Source of the DNA: Nostoc punctiforme NIES-2108
GTDB lineage: Bacteria > Cyanobacteriota > Cyanobacteriia > Cyanobacteriales > Nostocaceae
NCBI GenBank assembly: GCA_003326195.1
Contig: LXQE01000157.1
Location: 118,601 to 165,389 of the forward strand
Length of the DNA stretch: 46,789 nucleotides
Direction: 5' to 3'
How positions within the stretch are numbered: the first letter of the stretch is position 1; each line of letters begins with the position of its first letter. Under the pieces are notes generated by a model, which searched no databases, had not been told where the DNA came from, and was given only the letters and a program-made list of their open reading frames with translations. The translations under genes were made by a program, and so were the position numbers. This document shows, piece by piece, positions 7,750 to 16,494 of this stretch.

Positions 7750-9036
7750 ATGAATAAAATCGCTTATCTTCAATGTCCGACAGGAATTTCTGGTGATATG
7801 TGCCTGGGTGCTTTGGTAAGTTTGGGTGTTCCTGTGGAGTATTTAATTGAAAAACTGAATGGGTTGGGTATTGAACAGGAATATCAGTTAAGGGCAGAAC
7901 TTGTCCAACGGAATGGTCAACAGGCGACTAAAGTCCATGTGGATTTAGTACACGATCACCATCATCGCCATCACCACGATGGCGAACACAGTCACCATCA
8001 CACACGCCATTTGCCAGAAATAGAGCAGATGATTCTCAAAGCGGGGTTGCCATCACGGGCAGAAGCTTGGAGTTTGGCGGTATTTCGGCAGCTAGCGGTG
8101 GCAGAAGGGGCGGTGCATGGCATTTCGCCTGAAAAAGTTCATTTTCATGAGGTGGGTGCTATAGATGCGATCGTAGATATTGTGGGTACTTGCCTGGGGT
8201 TGGATTGGTTGGGGATTGAGAGCAATCAGGAAGGATTGCCCCTACTTTACTGCTCGGCGTTTCCGACTGGTGGCGGCACTGTTCGGGCTGCACATGGTCA
8301 GATGGCAGTACCAGTTCCAGCGGTATTAAAGCTGTGGGAAATGCGGGGTTGTCCAGTTTATAGTAATGGCATTGACAGAGAATTAGTAACACCAACAGGA
8401 GCCGCGATCGCCACTACTTTGGCAAGAGATTTTGGTTCACCACCTGCGATCGCTATCAAGCAGATAGGATTGGGAGCAGGAACCATAAATTTACCCATTC
8501 CCAATATTTTACGCCTCTGGTTGGGTGAAAGCACAAGTTTACGGTCAAATTTCAGTGATTATGAAGAAACTAGCTCAAATTTGGAAACCATCTCGGTATT
8601 AGAAACCCAAATTGATGATTTAAGTCCACAAGCGATTGGCTATGCGTTTGAGGCGTTGTTTGCGGCTGGTGCGCTGGATGTTTTTACCCAAGCGATCGGT
8701 ATGAAAAAGTCCCGTCCGGGAATTTTGCTAACTGTGATTTGTCATCCAGAAAATTTACTCAGTTGTGAAGCCGTCATATTCCGCGAAACTACAACTTTAG
8801 GGATTCGGCGAACAACTCAGCAACGCGCCATTTTACAACGGGAAATTCAACAAGTGGAAACGGAATATGGCAAAGTGCGTGTCAAAGTAGCATGGAAAGG
8901 GCAATCACCAGAAAAAGTTATTGCAAATGTGCAGCCAGAATATGAAGATTGTGCAGACTTAGCTCGAAAGCATAATATTCCCTGGCGCGAAATTCAGCGG
9001 TTGGCGCTACAGCGTTGGTATTTAGTCAATACCTGA
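7750..9036 (+). CDS. larC: LarC, nickel-pincer cofactor biosynthesis (nickel insertion)
   Basis: LarC inserts nickel into the pyridinium bis-thiocarboxylate mononucleotide to complete the nickel-pincer cofactor of lactate racemase-type enzymes. The protein opens IAYLQCPTGISGDMCLGAL, has a histidine-rich loop (HDHHHRHHHD and EHSHHHTRH, about residues 73-95) suited to nickel binding, then KVHFHEVGAIDAIVDIVG and AFPTGGGTVRAAHG. The C-terminal part has TQIDDLSPQAIGYAFE. It is full length (428 aa) with both LarC domains in one frame, unlike Lactobacillus plantarum where they are joined by frameshifting. The start at ATG 7750 is chosen because upstream codons are tandem-repeat sequence. No larA, larB or larE is visible in this window. 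Confidence 0.9.
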   Translation: MNKIAYLQCPTGISGDMCLGALVSLGVPVEYLIEKLNGLGIEQEYQLRAELVQRNGQQATKVHVDLVHDHHHRHHHDGEHSHHHTRHLPEIEQMILKAGLPSRAEAWSLAVFRQLAVAEGAVHGISPEKVHFHEVGAIDAIVDIVGTCLGLDWLGIESNQEGLPLLYCSAFPTGGGTVRAAHGQMAVPVPAVLKLWEMRGCPVYSNGIDRELVTPTGAAIATTLARDFGSPPAIAIKQIGLGAGTINLPIPNILRLWLGESTSLRSNFSDYEETSSNLETISVLETQIDDLSPQAIGYAFEALFAAGALDVFTQAIGMKKSRPGILLTVICHPENLLSCEAVIFRETTTLGIRRTTQQRAILQREIQQVETEYGKVRVKVAWKGQSPEKVIANVQPEYEDCADLARKHNIPWREIQRLALQRWYLVNT

Positions 9037-9048
9037 TCCCAATTCCTC

Positions 9049-9085
9049 ATTCCTCGTTCCCAGTCGGAGACTGGGAACGAGGAAT
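9049..9085. terminator. Perfect 17-bp hairpin between convergent larC and nnr
   Basis: The arms attcctcgttcccagtc (9049-9065) and gactgggaacgaggaat (9069-9085) are perfectly complementary around a 3-base loop. The position, between two convergent stop codons, suits a bidirectional terminator. The sequence also looks like a dispersed cyanobacterial hairpin repeat. Confidence 0.65.
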
Positions 9086-9089
9086 TTGA

Positions 9090-10643
9090 CTAAGTTAGAG
9101 CTTTCATCAAATATTGTGTCAATGTAAACGCATCTACACCTAATTCGGTACGCTCTTGGGCTGCTAAAATACCTGCTTGGGAATGCCACCAAGCGGCAGT
9201 TGCCACAATATCTTCTAGGGGAATCTGTTTAGTTGTTGCTTGCGCTAACAATCCACCCAGTAGCCCAGTTAACACGTCGCCGCTACCGCCACGCGCCAAG
9301 GCGGGTGTGCTTTCAGGAACAATCCAAACAGCACCTTGAGGGTTTGCGATCGCAGTTCTTGCCCCTTTCAACAACACTATCGCCTCACTTTGGGCGGCTG
9401 CTTCTTGTACTGCTTTCACTTTGTCATGTTTGGCATCGGCGACATCAGGAAACAATCGCTCAAATTCGCCAGTGTGGGGCGTGAGTACAGTTACTGCTTG
9501 GCGTTTTTTTAATGTGGCGATCGCTCCCATTTGTGCCAAGATATTTAAACCATCGGCATCGAGAAGCAAAGGGCGTTCGCTGTTGATCGCTTCTTGGACA
9601 ATAGGCGTAGCATCTCGTGTTAAACCGGGGCCACAAGCGATCGCATTAAAGGAACTTAAATCGGTGTTTTGTGGTAGTTTTAGGTGGGCGATCGCTCCAC
9701 TTTCCGTCTCTGGGCAACCGACAATTAGCGCTTCTGGCAAGTGTGACACCAAAAGAGGTTTTAGGGATTCGGGTACGGCAATTGAAAGCATCCCGACACC
9801 ACTAGCCCTAGCACCCAAACCAGTTAAAATTGCTCCACCTGCATAGCGTCGCGAACCGCAAATTAGCAGTAAATGTCCTTCTTTATATTTGTGAGTAACT
9901 GCTGGACGGGGTAAAGGTAAAGTAGCAAGTGCTTTTGCTCGTGTAATAAGTTTAATTTTAGGTACATCTTTGAGAACAGCTTCCACATCAGCTAAAGGAA
10001 TATCGAAATCGATTAACTCAGCTTTACCAAGATATTCCAACGCTCGATCTTGGAAGAAAGCTAGTTTCCATAAACCTAAGCAAAATGTGTGAGTGGCGCG
10101 AATGGCAGTTCCCAATACAACGCCAGTGTCGGTGTGTAAACCTGAAGGTAAATCGATACTATAAATTGGTATAGATAATTCATTTAGCTGATTAATTGCA
10201 GAGGCAATAGGATCGGTCAGGTTTCTTTCTAAACCAAACCCAAACAAGCCATCAATCAACAAATCAGAATCTGGCAGTTGCTCAATTGTTTGATAAATTG
10301 GAATGCCCAAACTCTGGGCATATTGCAAGTGCTGTGAAGTTAATTCTTTAAGCTTAGAAAAAGGAGAATAAATCCAAACCTCATACCCGCGAAAGTATAA
10401 TTCACGCGCTACGACTAAAGCATCGCCACCATTATGACCGGGGCCGACAAGAATTCCCACACGAGATCCCCTTAACAAAGGGGTGTTGGCAGGAATCTCT
10501 GGAATGCGACGAGCAATTAATCCTGCCACCTTTTCCATCAAAGCAACTACAGGCATTCCCGCTGCAAAGATCCGCTTTTCAATATCGCGCATCTGCCCAG
10601 CAGTCACTACCACTTGTGAAATTTGTTCTTGCCTATCTTGCAT
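9090..10643 (-). CDS. nnr: Bifunctional NAD(P)H-hydrate epimerase/dehydratase
   Basis: Nnr repairs hydrated NADH and NADPH: the N-terminal YjeF/NAXE domain epimerises the R and S hydrates and the C-terminal NAXD domain dehydrates the S form with a nucleotide cofactor. The N-terminal half (about residues 12-220) has VGPGHNGGDALVVARELYFRG and SIDLPSGLHTDTG. The C-terminal half (about 240-515) has LLICGSRRYAGGAILTGLGA, TPHTGEFERLF and the ATP-binding ALARGGSGDVLTGLLGGLLA. Its length of 517 aa is normal for the fused enzyme. It is convergent with larC, and its 5' end lies about 75 bp downstream of the second encapsulin gene on the same strand, so read-through is possible. Confidence 0.95.
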   Translation of the reverse strand: MQDRQEQISQVVVTAGQMRDIEKRIFAAGMPVVALMEKVAGLIARRIPEIPANTPLLRGSRVGILVGPGHNGGDALVVARELYFRGYEVWIYSPFSKLKELTSQHLQYAQSLGIPIYQTIEQLPDSDLLIDGLFGFGLERNLTDPIASAINQLNELSIPIYSIDLPSGLHTDTGVVLGTAIRATHTFCLGLWKLAFFQDRALEYLGKAELIDFDIPLADVEAVLKDVPKIKLITRAKALATLPLPRPAVTHKYKEGHLLLICGSRRYAGGAILTGLGARASGVGMLSIAVPESLKPLLVSHLPEALIVGCPETESGAIAHLKLPQNTDLSSFNAIACGPGLTRDATPIVQEAINSERPLLLDADGLNILAQMGAIATLKKRQAVTVLTPHTGEFERLFPDVADAKHDKVKAVQEAAAQSEAIVLLKGARTAIANPQGAVWIVPESTPALARGGSGDVLTGLLGGLLAQATTKQIPLEDIVATAAWWHSQAGILAAQERTELGVDAFTLTQYLMKALT

Positions 10644-10720
10644 CAGTCCTGAGTGGTGAGTTATGAGTTTCAGGGTAACTGAAAGTTTAGCAAAATTGAC
10701 TCATATTCCACTCAAAAAAG

Positions 10721-12127
10721 TTACAAACCGATTTCCACATCTTCAAGGATGCCGAGTGCGTCGGGGATGAGGACAGCTGCGGAGTAGTAAGCGGTGACGA
10801 GGTAAGAGATAATGGCTTTTTCGCTGATGCCCATGAATCGGACAGACAAACTGGGTTGGTATTCGTCCGGGATACCAGTTTGATGTAAGCCAATCACACC
10901 CTGATCTTTCTCACCAGTGCGGAGTATAAGGATAGAACTAGTCTGGTTTTTAGTAATCGGGATCTTGTTACAGGGCAGAATCGGTACATTGCGCCACGTG
11001 ATTATCTTGCTCCCATCCATATCAATGGTATCTGGATAGATGCCTCGACGGTTGCACTGGCGACCGAAGGCTGCAATAGTGCGGGGATGAGCCAGGAAGA
11101 ACCTCGACTTCCGCCGACGGGTGACTAATTCATCAAGGTCATCGGGAGTGGGGGGGCCAGTGCGGGTGTAGATGCGCTGTTTGAGGTCGGCGTTGTGCAA
11201 CAATCCAAATTCGCGGTTGTTGATCAACTCGTATTCTTGACGTTCCCGCAATGCCTCAATCGTCAGCCGCAATTGTTCTTCCGTCTGGTTGTATGGTTGA
11301 TTGTACAGATCCGCAACGCGAGTACTTACTCGCAACATAGTCTGAGCAATGCTTAACTGATATTCGCGGGGTGAAAGTTCGTAGTCAACAAATGTTCCCG
11401 GTAATGTCGTCTCTGTGCTATGACTGGTTGACAACGCGATCGCAGCTTCTCCATACTTGTTTTGTGGAAGTTCTGCGCGAGTCCTAAACTGCTCAAGTTG
11501 AGCCTGCAACGTCTGCGACTGGTTGAGCAGTTCCCGAAATGCCTGTTGTGGTAGCACTAATACGGTGCATCGGGTCACAGCTTGGACTGTGAACTTCCAA
11601 TTGCTTTCTGAATCCACCAACACGCGATCGCCAAAATAATCACCGTCAGCTAGCATATCCAATAGAGGCTGCTCGTCATACTTGCCAATACCAATCTTGT
11701 TTACCTTGCCATGTGCGATCAAGAAAAGCTGATTGGCTGGCTGACCTGACTGGACTATGATATCACCAGGCGCGAACTCCTGCTGAACAAACCGACTTGC
11801 CAACGCCCTCAGCACCTCGGTATCTTCAAACCCTCGCAGCAAGGGCAACTCACCAAGTTCCTGGGGAATCACCTGCACCTCGGCTCCGGTGTTGGAGAAA
11901 CTCAACCGCCCATCACCCACGGTATAGGTCAACCGACGGTTCAGCCGATAAGTGCCACCCTTCGTTTGCACCCACGGCAACATCTTCAACAACCACCGCG
12001 AGGTAATTTCCTCCGTCTGCGGTGCAGATTTGGTGGTGGTGGACAAATTACGCGCAGCATCTTTACTCAAACTCAGTTGAGGTTGTCCACTCTCAACATT
12101 TAAATTTGATTCAATAAAATCCGTCAT
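10721..12127 (-). CDS. Family 2B encapsulin shell protein, distal copy
   Basis: A shell protein of 468 aa, often annotated just as a cyclic nucleotide-binding (Crp/Fnr-like) protein. In order: an N-terminal arm with LSKDAARNLSTTTKSAPQTE and SRWLLKMLPWVQTKGG, a cyclic-nucleotide-binding domain (about 85-205, with GDIIVQSGQPANQLFLIAHG and DGDYFGD), and an HK97-like shell domain from about residue 240 (YELSPREYQLSIAQTMLRVS, NREFGLLHNADLKQRIY, then TGIPDEYQPSLSVRFMGISE). The normal phosphate-cassette Arg is missing (SNWKFTV). One short region is unusual: RRRKSR replaces the VWKEPG of the sister gene with loss of one residue. Start is ATG 12127 with AGAGGA upstream; a GTG lies one codon earlier. 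It would form part of a nanocompartment around geosmin synthase. Confidence 0.88.
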   Translation of the reverse strand: MTDFIESNLNVESGQPQLSLSKDAARNLSTTTKSAPQTEEITSRWLLKMLPWVQTKGGTYRLNRRLTYTVGDGRLSFSNTGAEVQVIPQELGELPLLRGFEDTEVLRALASRFVQQEFAPGDIIVQSGQPANQLFLIAHGKVNKIGIGKYDEQPLLDMLADGDYFGDRVLVDSESNWKFTVQAVTRCTVLVLPQQAFRELLNQSQTLQAQLEQFRTRAELPQNKYGEAAIALSTSHSTETTLPGTFVDYELSPREYQLSIAQTMLRVSTRVADLYNQPYNQTEEQLRLTIEALRERQEYELINNREFGLLHNADLKQRIYTRTGPPTPDDLDELVTRRRKSRFFLAHPRTIAAFGRQCNRRGIYPDTIDMDGSKIITWRNVPILPCNKIPITKNQTSSILILRTGEKDQGVIGLHQTGIPDEYQPSLSVRFMGISEKAIISYLVTAYYSAAVLIPDALGILEDVEIGL

Positions 12128-12165
12128 CACCCCATCCTCTAGTTACTAATAAAAGTGCCATTCAG

Positions 12166-12301
12166 TGCCAATACGGTTCGGTTAAGGTTTTTTGATGAAA
12201 ATTCTAGATCCAAAGACGCGATAAATCGCCGTCTCTACAAGGATCAATCTTTTGTAGAGACGGCGATTTATCGCGTCTCTTACCTTAACCAAACCGTATT
12301 G
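12166..12301. mobile_element. MITE-like inverted-repeat element between the two shell genes
   Basis: Outer repeats of 20 bp (12169-12188 and 12282-12301) match at 19 of 20 positions, and an inner stem of 26 bp (12215-12240 with 12252-12277) is perfect around an 11-base loop. The element is bracketed by direct repeats cattcag (12159-12165 and 12302-12308), which look like a target-site duplication. It encodes nothing. It lies in the 320-bp gap between the two encapsulin genes and could act as a transcription attenuator there. Confidence 0.75.
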
Positions 12302-12447
12302 CATTCAGTTCTGAGTGCTGAGTTCCATTAGCGGTAGCGGTGCGTTGAGCCAGTGCTGAGTTAAAAGACCGCCCACTTTCTTGCAGGGTATCAACAGTCA
12401 GCTATAATTTTTACTCACTCAGCACTTAATACCCACATTCCTGATAT

Positions 12448-13854
12448 TTAGCGCCCGATTTCCACATCTTCGAGGATACCAAGTGCGTCAGGAGTGAGGA
12501 CGGCTGCCGAGTAGTAGGCGGTGACAAGGTAGGAAATGATCGCCTTTTCGCTGATGCCCATGAATCGAACAGACAAGCTGGGTTGGTATTCATCGGGGAT
12601 ACCAGTTTGATGTAAGCCGATCACCCCTTGTTTTTCTACACCAGTGCGGAGCAAAAGTATAGAACTGGTGCGGTTATTGGTGATGGGGATCTTATTGGAA
12701 GGAAAGATAGGTACGCCGCGCCAAGATGTGACCTGAACGCCGTTCACATCTACGCTTTGTGGATAGAGACCCAGGCGGTTGGCTTCACGACCGAAGGCAG
12801 CGATCGTGCGGGGGTGAGCCAGGAAGAATCCCGGCTCCTTCCATACCGTCGCTAACAGTTCGTCTAAGTCATCGGGGGTAGGTGCGCCGCTACTGCTGTA
12901 GATCCGTTGTTTGAGGTCGGCGTTATGCAGCAACCCGAATTCGCGGTTGTTGAGTAATTCGTGTTCTTGACGTTCCCGCAATGCCTCAATAGTCAGCCGC
13001 AGTTGTTCTTCCGTCTGGTTGTACGGTTCGTTGTACAGATCGGCTACCCGCGTACTTACTCGCAACACTGTTTGAGCAATGCTCAACTCATATTCTCTGG
13101 GTGTGAGTTCGTAATCGGCGAAGGTTCCGGGCAACTCAGCCTCTTGGGGATGATCGGCTGCTAGCTCAATGGCAGCTTCACCTTGGGGAGTCTGTGGCTG
13201 GCTTAGGCGGGTGCGGAACTGTTCAACATGATTTCGCAACGCCTCAGACTGAGCGATCGCCCTTTCAAATGCCGCTTGAGGTAGTGACAAAACGATGGTT
13301 CTGGTAATCGCCTTGAGGGTGTACTGCCAAGTATCCTCCGACTGCACCACAGTTTCATCGCCGAAATGGTCGCCATCAGCTAGTACATCGAACACAATCT
13401 GCTCGCCATACTTGCCAACACCAATTTTGTTGACCTTGCCACGAGCAATCAGAATCACGCGATCGGCAGGCTGGCCAAGTTCAACGATTACATCATCTGG
13501 AGCGTACTCCTGCTGAACAAACTGGTTTGCTAACCCGATCAATACGTCAAGGTTGTTAAACCCTCGCAGCAAGGGCAACTCAGTCAGTTCCAGGGGAATC
13601 ACCTGCACCGTTGCTCCGGTGTTGGTGAAAGTCACCCGCCCATCACCCACGGAATAACTCAACCGACGGTTGACTCGATAAGCACCACCTTTCGTCTGCA
13701 CCCACGGCAATAACTTCAATAACCACCGCGATGTAATTTCCTGAGTTTGCGGTGCAGATTTGGCCGTTGTCGCCAAATTACGCGCCGCTGCTGTACTTAA
13801 GGTTAAATGGGGCTGCTGATCTTCTACCAAATTGGGATCGTTAGAATACGTCAC
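12448..13854 (-). CDS. Family 2B encapsulin shell protein, proximal copy
   Basis: Also 468 aa and roughly three-quarters identical to the distal copy by eye. It has the same order of parts: arm (LTLSTAAARNLATTAKSAPQ), cyclic-nucleotide-binding domain at about 85-205 (PDDVIVELGQPADRVILIAR, DGDHFGDE), then the HK97-type shell domain. The phosphate-binding cassette is degenerate, with DTWQYTLKA where an Arg is expected, so ligand binding is doubtful. Translation starts at GTG 13854, supported by a strong GGAGGA at 13862-13867 and by equal length to its paralogue. It begins 112 bp after the geosmin synthase stop on the same strand. Having two different shell genes suggests a mixed shell, as reported for some terpene-cyclase encapsulins in actinomycetes. 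A transcription factor role is unlikely because no helix-turn-helix follows the cNMP domain. Confidence 0.9.
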   Translation of the reverse strand: MTYSNDPNLVEDQQPHLTLSTAAARNLATTAKSAPQTQEITSRWLLKLLPWVQTKGGAYRVNRRLSYSVGDGRVTFTNTGATVQVIPLELTELPLLRGFNNLDVLIGLANQFVQQEYAPDDVIVELGQPADRVILIARGKVNKIGVGKYGEQIVFDVLADGDHFGDETVVQSEDTWQYTLKAITRTIVLSLPQAAFERAIAQSEALRNHVEQFRTRLSQPQTPQGEAAIELAADHPQEAELPGTFADYELTPREYELSIAQTVLRVSTRVADLYNEPYNQTEEQLRLTIEALRERQEHELLNNREFGLLHNADLKQRIYSSSGAPTPDDLDELLATVWKEPGFFLAHPRTIAAFGREANRLGLYPQSVDVNGVQVTSWRGVPIFPSNKIPITNNRTSSILLLRTGVEKQGVIGLHQTGIPDEYQPSLSVRFMGISEKAIISYLVTAYYSAAVLTPDALGILEDVEIGR

Positions 13855-13966
13855 AACTTAATCCTCCACTTTTTAGTTACTAAAAAACCGATCTCACGCG
13901 ATCGCATACTGACCTGGAACTAACTCACGGACAAAAAAACCTGACTTTCTTGACCGAGTAACGACC

Positions 13967-16198
13967 TTAAACCCTCACCGATCCAATACGCCTAGCTGAA
14001 GTACCCAGCCCTCTGGGGCCGCTAAGTAGCCGCCCTGCTAACGAATTACGCAATTCAAATTCCTTATAGCGGTCTACCGTTATATGCCACTTGAGGACGC
14101 CGCACATCCACTGCTCTAGTTTCTTGACGTATCCGAGCAGTTTCTCGCGGGTACTTGCATCCAGGTCGAAATCATCGAAAAGAACTGGCAGTTCGGTGGC
14201 GACAATGTGTTGAAACTGGAGCGCCCTAGAGGTCATCAGGTTGTTGACAACCTCAACGGCCTGTGGTTTACCGCAATTGAGGAAATTCTGAACGACCAGC
14301 ACACAGTTATGGATTTCGCCCTCGAATTCGATTTCTTTCTGATAGGAGAAGATATCATTGGTAAAACAGGCAAAGTCGGCGGCGGAATTATCGAGCGATC
14401 GCATCGTTCGGGTACGGTAAATCTCCTGCGGGATCTCGTTGCCCTGAGCTAGTCGCGACAGACTCATTGTCAGATCCGAGCCAAAGGTCTTACGGCGCAT
14501 CTCAATATAATCTATCGGGTCGGGAATCCGATTTTGGATCTGGTTGGCGAGTTCCCACACCCAGCTGTCAGTCATATCCTGGATTGCGCGGCGGAACTCA
14601 CGCCGAGCATTTGCGGACATCGGGCCAGCTGTGCGAGACCAAATATCTGCCAAGCCTGCTTCCACCGGATTGGTCGGAACCTCGCTGGGGGTGGAGTCAT
14701 CCAGAGGCATAAACGCCGACAGTCGGGCATTGAACACTTTCGCACCAGCCATGTTGCGGTTATTCCCGTAGAGTGCCGGAAAGTAATCGTCGGCATAGGT
14801 TCCCCAAACAAGCCAGCACGCTGTCAGATTCAGCTCAGGGCCAGACCCATTCGGATGGATCAACGCACCGCAAAGGGCTACGTCGGCAACATCAAACTTG
14901 TGGTCATCCCAGATGACGGCATCAGGAATCCCAGGTAGTGATTCCAGCATCCCCATCTCGCGCGCCCATTCCTTGGAATGCTTCCGCGCAGCATTCAGAT
15001 GGGGATTCAAGCTTGTAGTGAAGGGCATGTAAAACTTCGGCAGTGTTACTGGCCCGACAGCCTGGTATGGAACGTGGGTAAAGCTTTTGAACCTTCCCAA
15101 ACCCAAGGCGGCGTATAGCGATTCAATCCGCGCAGCCGATGTGCCTAGCCCTGTGGGGCCTCCCAGAAGTGTGGATGTCGAAGAATTGTCTCCTCCCTTG
15201 TTCATATAACGGCTCGATCGCATGTGCCACTCATGACCGCCTGATTGCCAGTCCTGAAGTCCTTTGATGTAAAGGAGAACATTCACACGAGCCACTGGGT
15301 CTAGTCCGTACTCCTCAAAGAGAGGGGACAACTCGGTGACGGCAGTGTTATCAAACTGGTATAACCGCGAGGTCAGCAGTTCGTTGGTGAGGTTAGCCGC
15401 CTCTTGGGTACTCACATTCAAGAAGCGCTCCAAGACCAGCACGCAGTTGGCGTTCTCACCTTCATCTTCCACTTCTCTCTGGTAGGAGAATAAATCGTTG
15501 CGAAGATGCACTCCATCGGCAAATGTGTCTTTGAGGATACGCATTGGCCGAGTCGAGGCGATTTCGGCCGGAATCTCTATAAACACGGCGTGTTCGACGA
15601 GATCCGCTGACCACGGAGCGCCACCAACTTTGCGGCGCATCTCGATGTATTCGATGGGGTTGGCGACTCGATCTTGGTTGATATTGGCGAGTTCCCACAG
15701 AGACTCTTCTAGGAGGTTCTTGGTACTCTCGAAGAATCGAAGTCGCCAGTCCACAGATTTAGTAAAGGCAGTGCGAGACCACAGGTCAGCCAAGCCGCGC
15801 TCTACTGGGTTAGTCGGAACCGAAGGGGTATCAGTGGGATGCACTGGCATAAACGCTGGCAATCGGTCAAGATACTCCTTTGCCCCAGCCATGTCTTGGG
15901 TGCGCTTATAGATTTCCAGGAAGTGATCGTCGAAAAAAAACACCCAAACATACCAGTCGGTTACTAGGTCAAGCTCCGCTCCCGGCGCATCTGGATGAGT
16001 ATAAGAGCAAAGCAAGGCGTAATCGTGGGAGTCAAATGTATGTTCATCCCAGATCACCGAGGTTTGCGCTTCCTCTTCTGAGCCAAGTATCCCCATCTCG
16101 TAGGCCCATGCTTTGGAATGGACTCGTGCCGCTTCCAGGTTTGGGTTCAGCCGTGCGGGCCAAGGCGTGTAAAATTCTGGCAGTTCAAAGGGTTGCAT
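13967..16198 (-). CDS. geoA: Bifunctional germacradienol/geosmin synthase
   Basis: A two-domain class I sesquiterpene cyclase of 743 aa that makes geosmin from farnesyl diphosphate. The N-terminal domain cyclises it to germacradienol and germacrene D; the C-terminal domain converts germacradienol to geosmin with loss of acetone. N-terminal metal motifs are DDHFLE at 90-95 and NDLFSYQRE at 234-242. C-terminal motifs are DDYFP at 470-474 and NDIFSYQKE at 614-622. Both domains look intact. Each domain is followed by nearly the same motif: GPTGLGTSAARI (347-358) and GPRGLGTSARRI (727-738). It is the first gene of a minus-strand unit with the two encapsulin genes. The ATG at 16198 follows a strong but distant AGAGGAGG (16212-16219). 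The gene is GC-richer than its flanks and shares this with the shell genes, suggesting the cassette moves as a unit. Confidence 0.95.
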   Translation of the reverse strand: MQPFELPEFYTPWPARLNPNLEAARVHSKAWAYEMGILGSEEEAQTSVIWDEHTFDSHDYALLCSYTHPDAPGAELDLVTDWYVWVFFFDDHFLEIYKRTQDMAGAKEYLDRLPAFMPVHPTDTPSVPTNPVERGLADLWSRTAFTKSVDWRLRFFESTKNLLEESLWELANINQDRVANPIEYIEMRRKVGGAPWSADLVEHAVFIEIPAEIASTRPMRILKDTFADGVHLRNDLFSYQREVEDEGENANCVLVLERFLNVSTQEAANLTNELLTSRLYQFDNTAVTELSPLFEEYGLDPVARVNVLLYIKGLQDWQSGGHEWHMRSSRYMNKGGDNSSTSTLLGGPTGLGTSAARIESLYAALGLGRFKSFTHVPYQAVGPVTLPKFYMPFTTSLNPHLNAARKHSKEWAREMGMLESLPGIPDAVIWDDHKFDVADVALCGALIHPNGSGPELNLTACWLVWGTYADDYFPALYGNNRNMAGAKVFNARLSAFMPLDDSTPSEVPTNPVEAGLADIWSRTAGPMSANARREFRRAIQDMTDSWVWELANQIQNRIPDPIDYIEMRRKTFGSDLTMSLSRLAQGNEIPQEIYRTRTMRSLDNSAADFACFTNDIFSYQKEIEFEGEIHNCVLVVQNFLNCGKPQAVEVVNNLMTSRALQFQHIVATELPVLFDDFDLDASTREKLLGYVKKLEQWMCGVLKWHITVDRYKEFELRNSLAGRLLSGPRGLGTSARRIGSVRV

Positions 16199-16494
16199 GA
16201 TCTGCGCTAAACCTCCTCTGGGGTCTTCTTGCTATCTTTGTTTCGTAACCGATCTGAGCATCGTTGCAGTTCACAAGTATCATCACCACCCAGTTAGATA
16301 CTCACATCTGGTTTGCTCGTGGTGGCTCGTTTCAAGGCGATAATATTAAGATGCTCCTAATCTAAATAACGAACTATGTACGTTTTATTTGAAGTTGTTG
16401 GCAAATAAATTTTTAATACTGGATCGTGTTGCTCTCATAATTTTTCATAGTTGTAAATAAAAAGCAATCCGTACATTGAAGCCGTTAAGCAAAT

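Noticed and set aside
10721..13854. Annotating the two 468-aa proteins as Crp-type transcription regulators
   Set aside because: They carry a cNMP-type domain but no C-terminal helix-turn-helix; the large conserved C-terminal domain matches Family 2B encapsulin shells.
14207..15911. Several plus-strand frames of 75-137 codons antisense to geosmin synthase
   Set aside because: They arise from the GC-richer codon use of geoA on the other strand; the geoA frame is complete with all metal-binding motifs.
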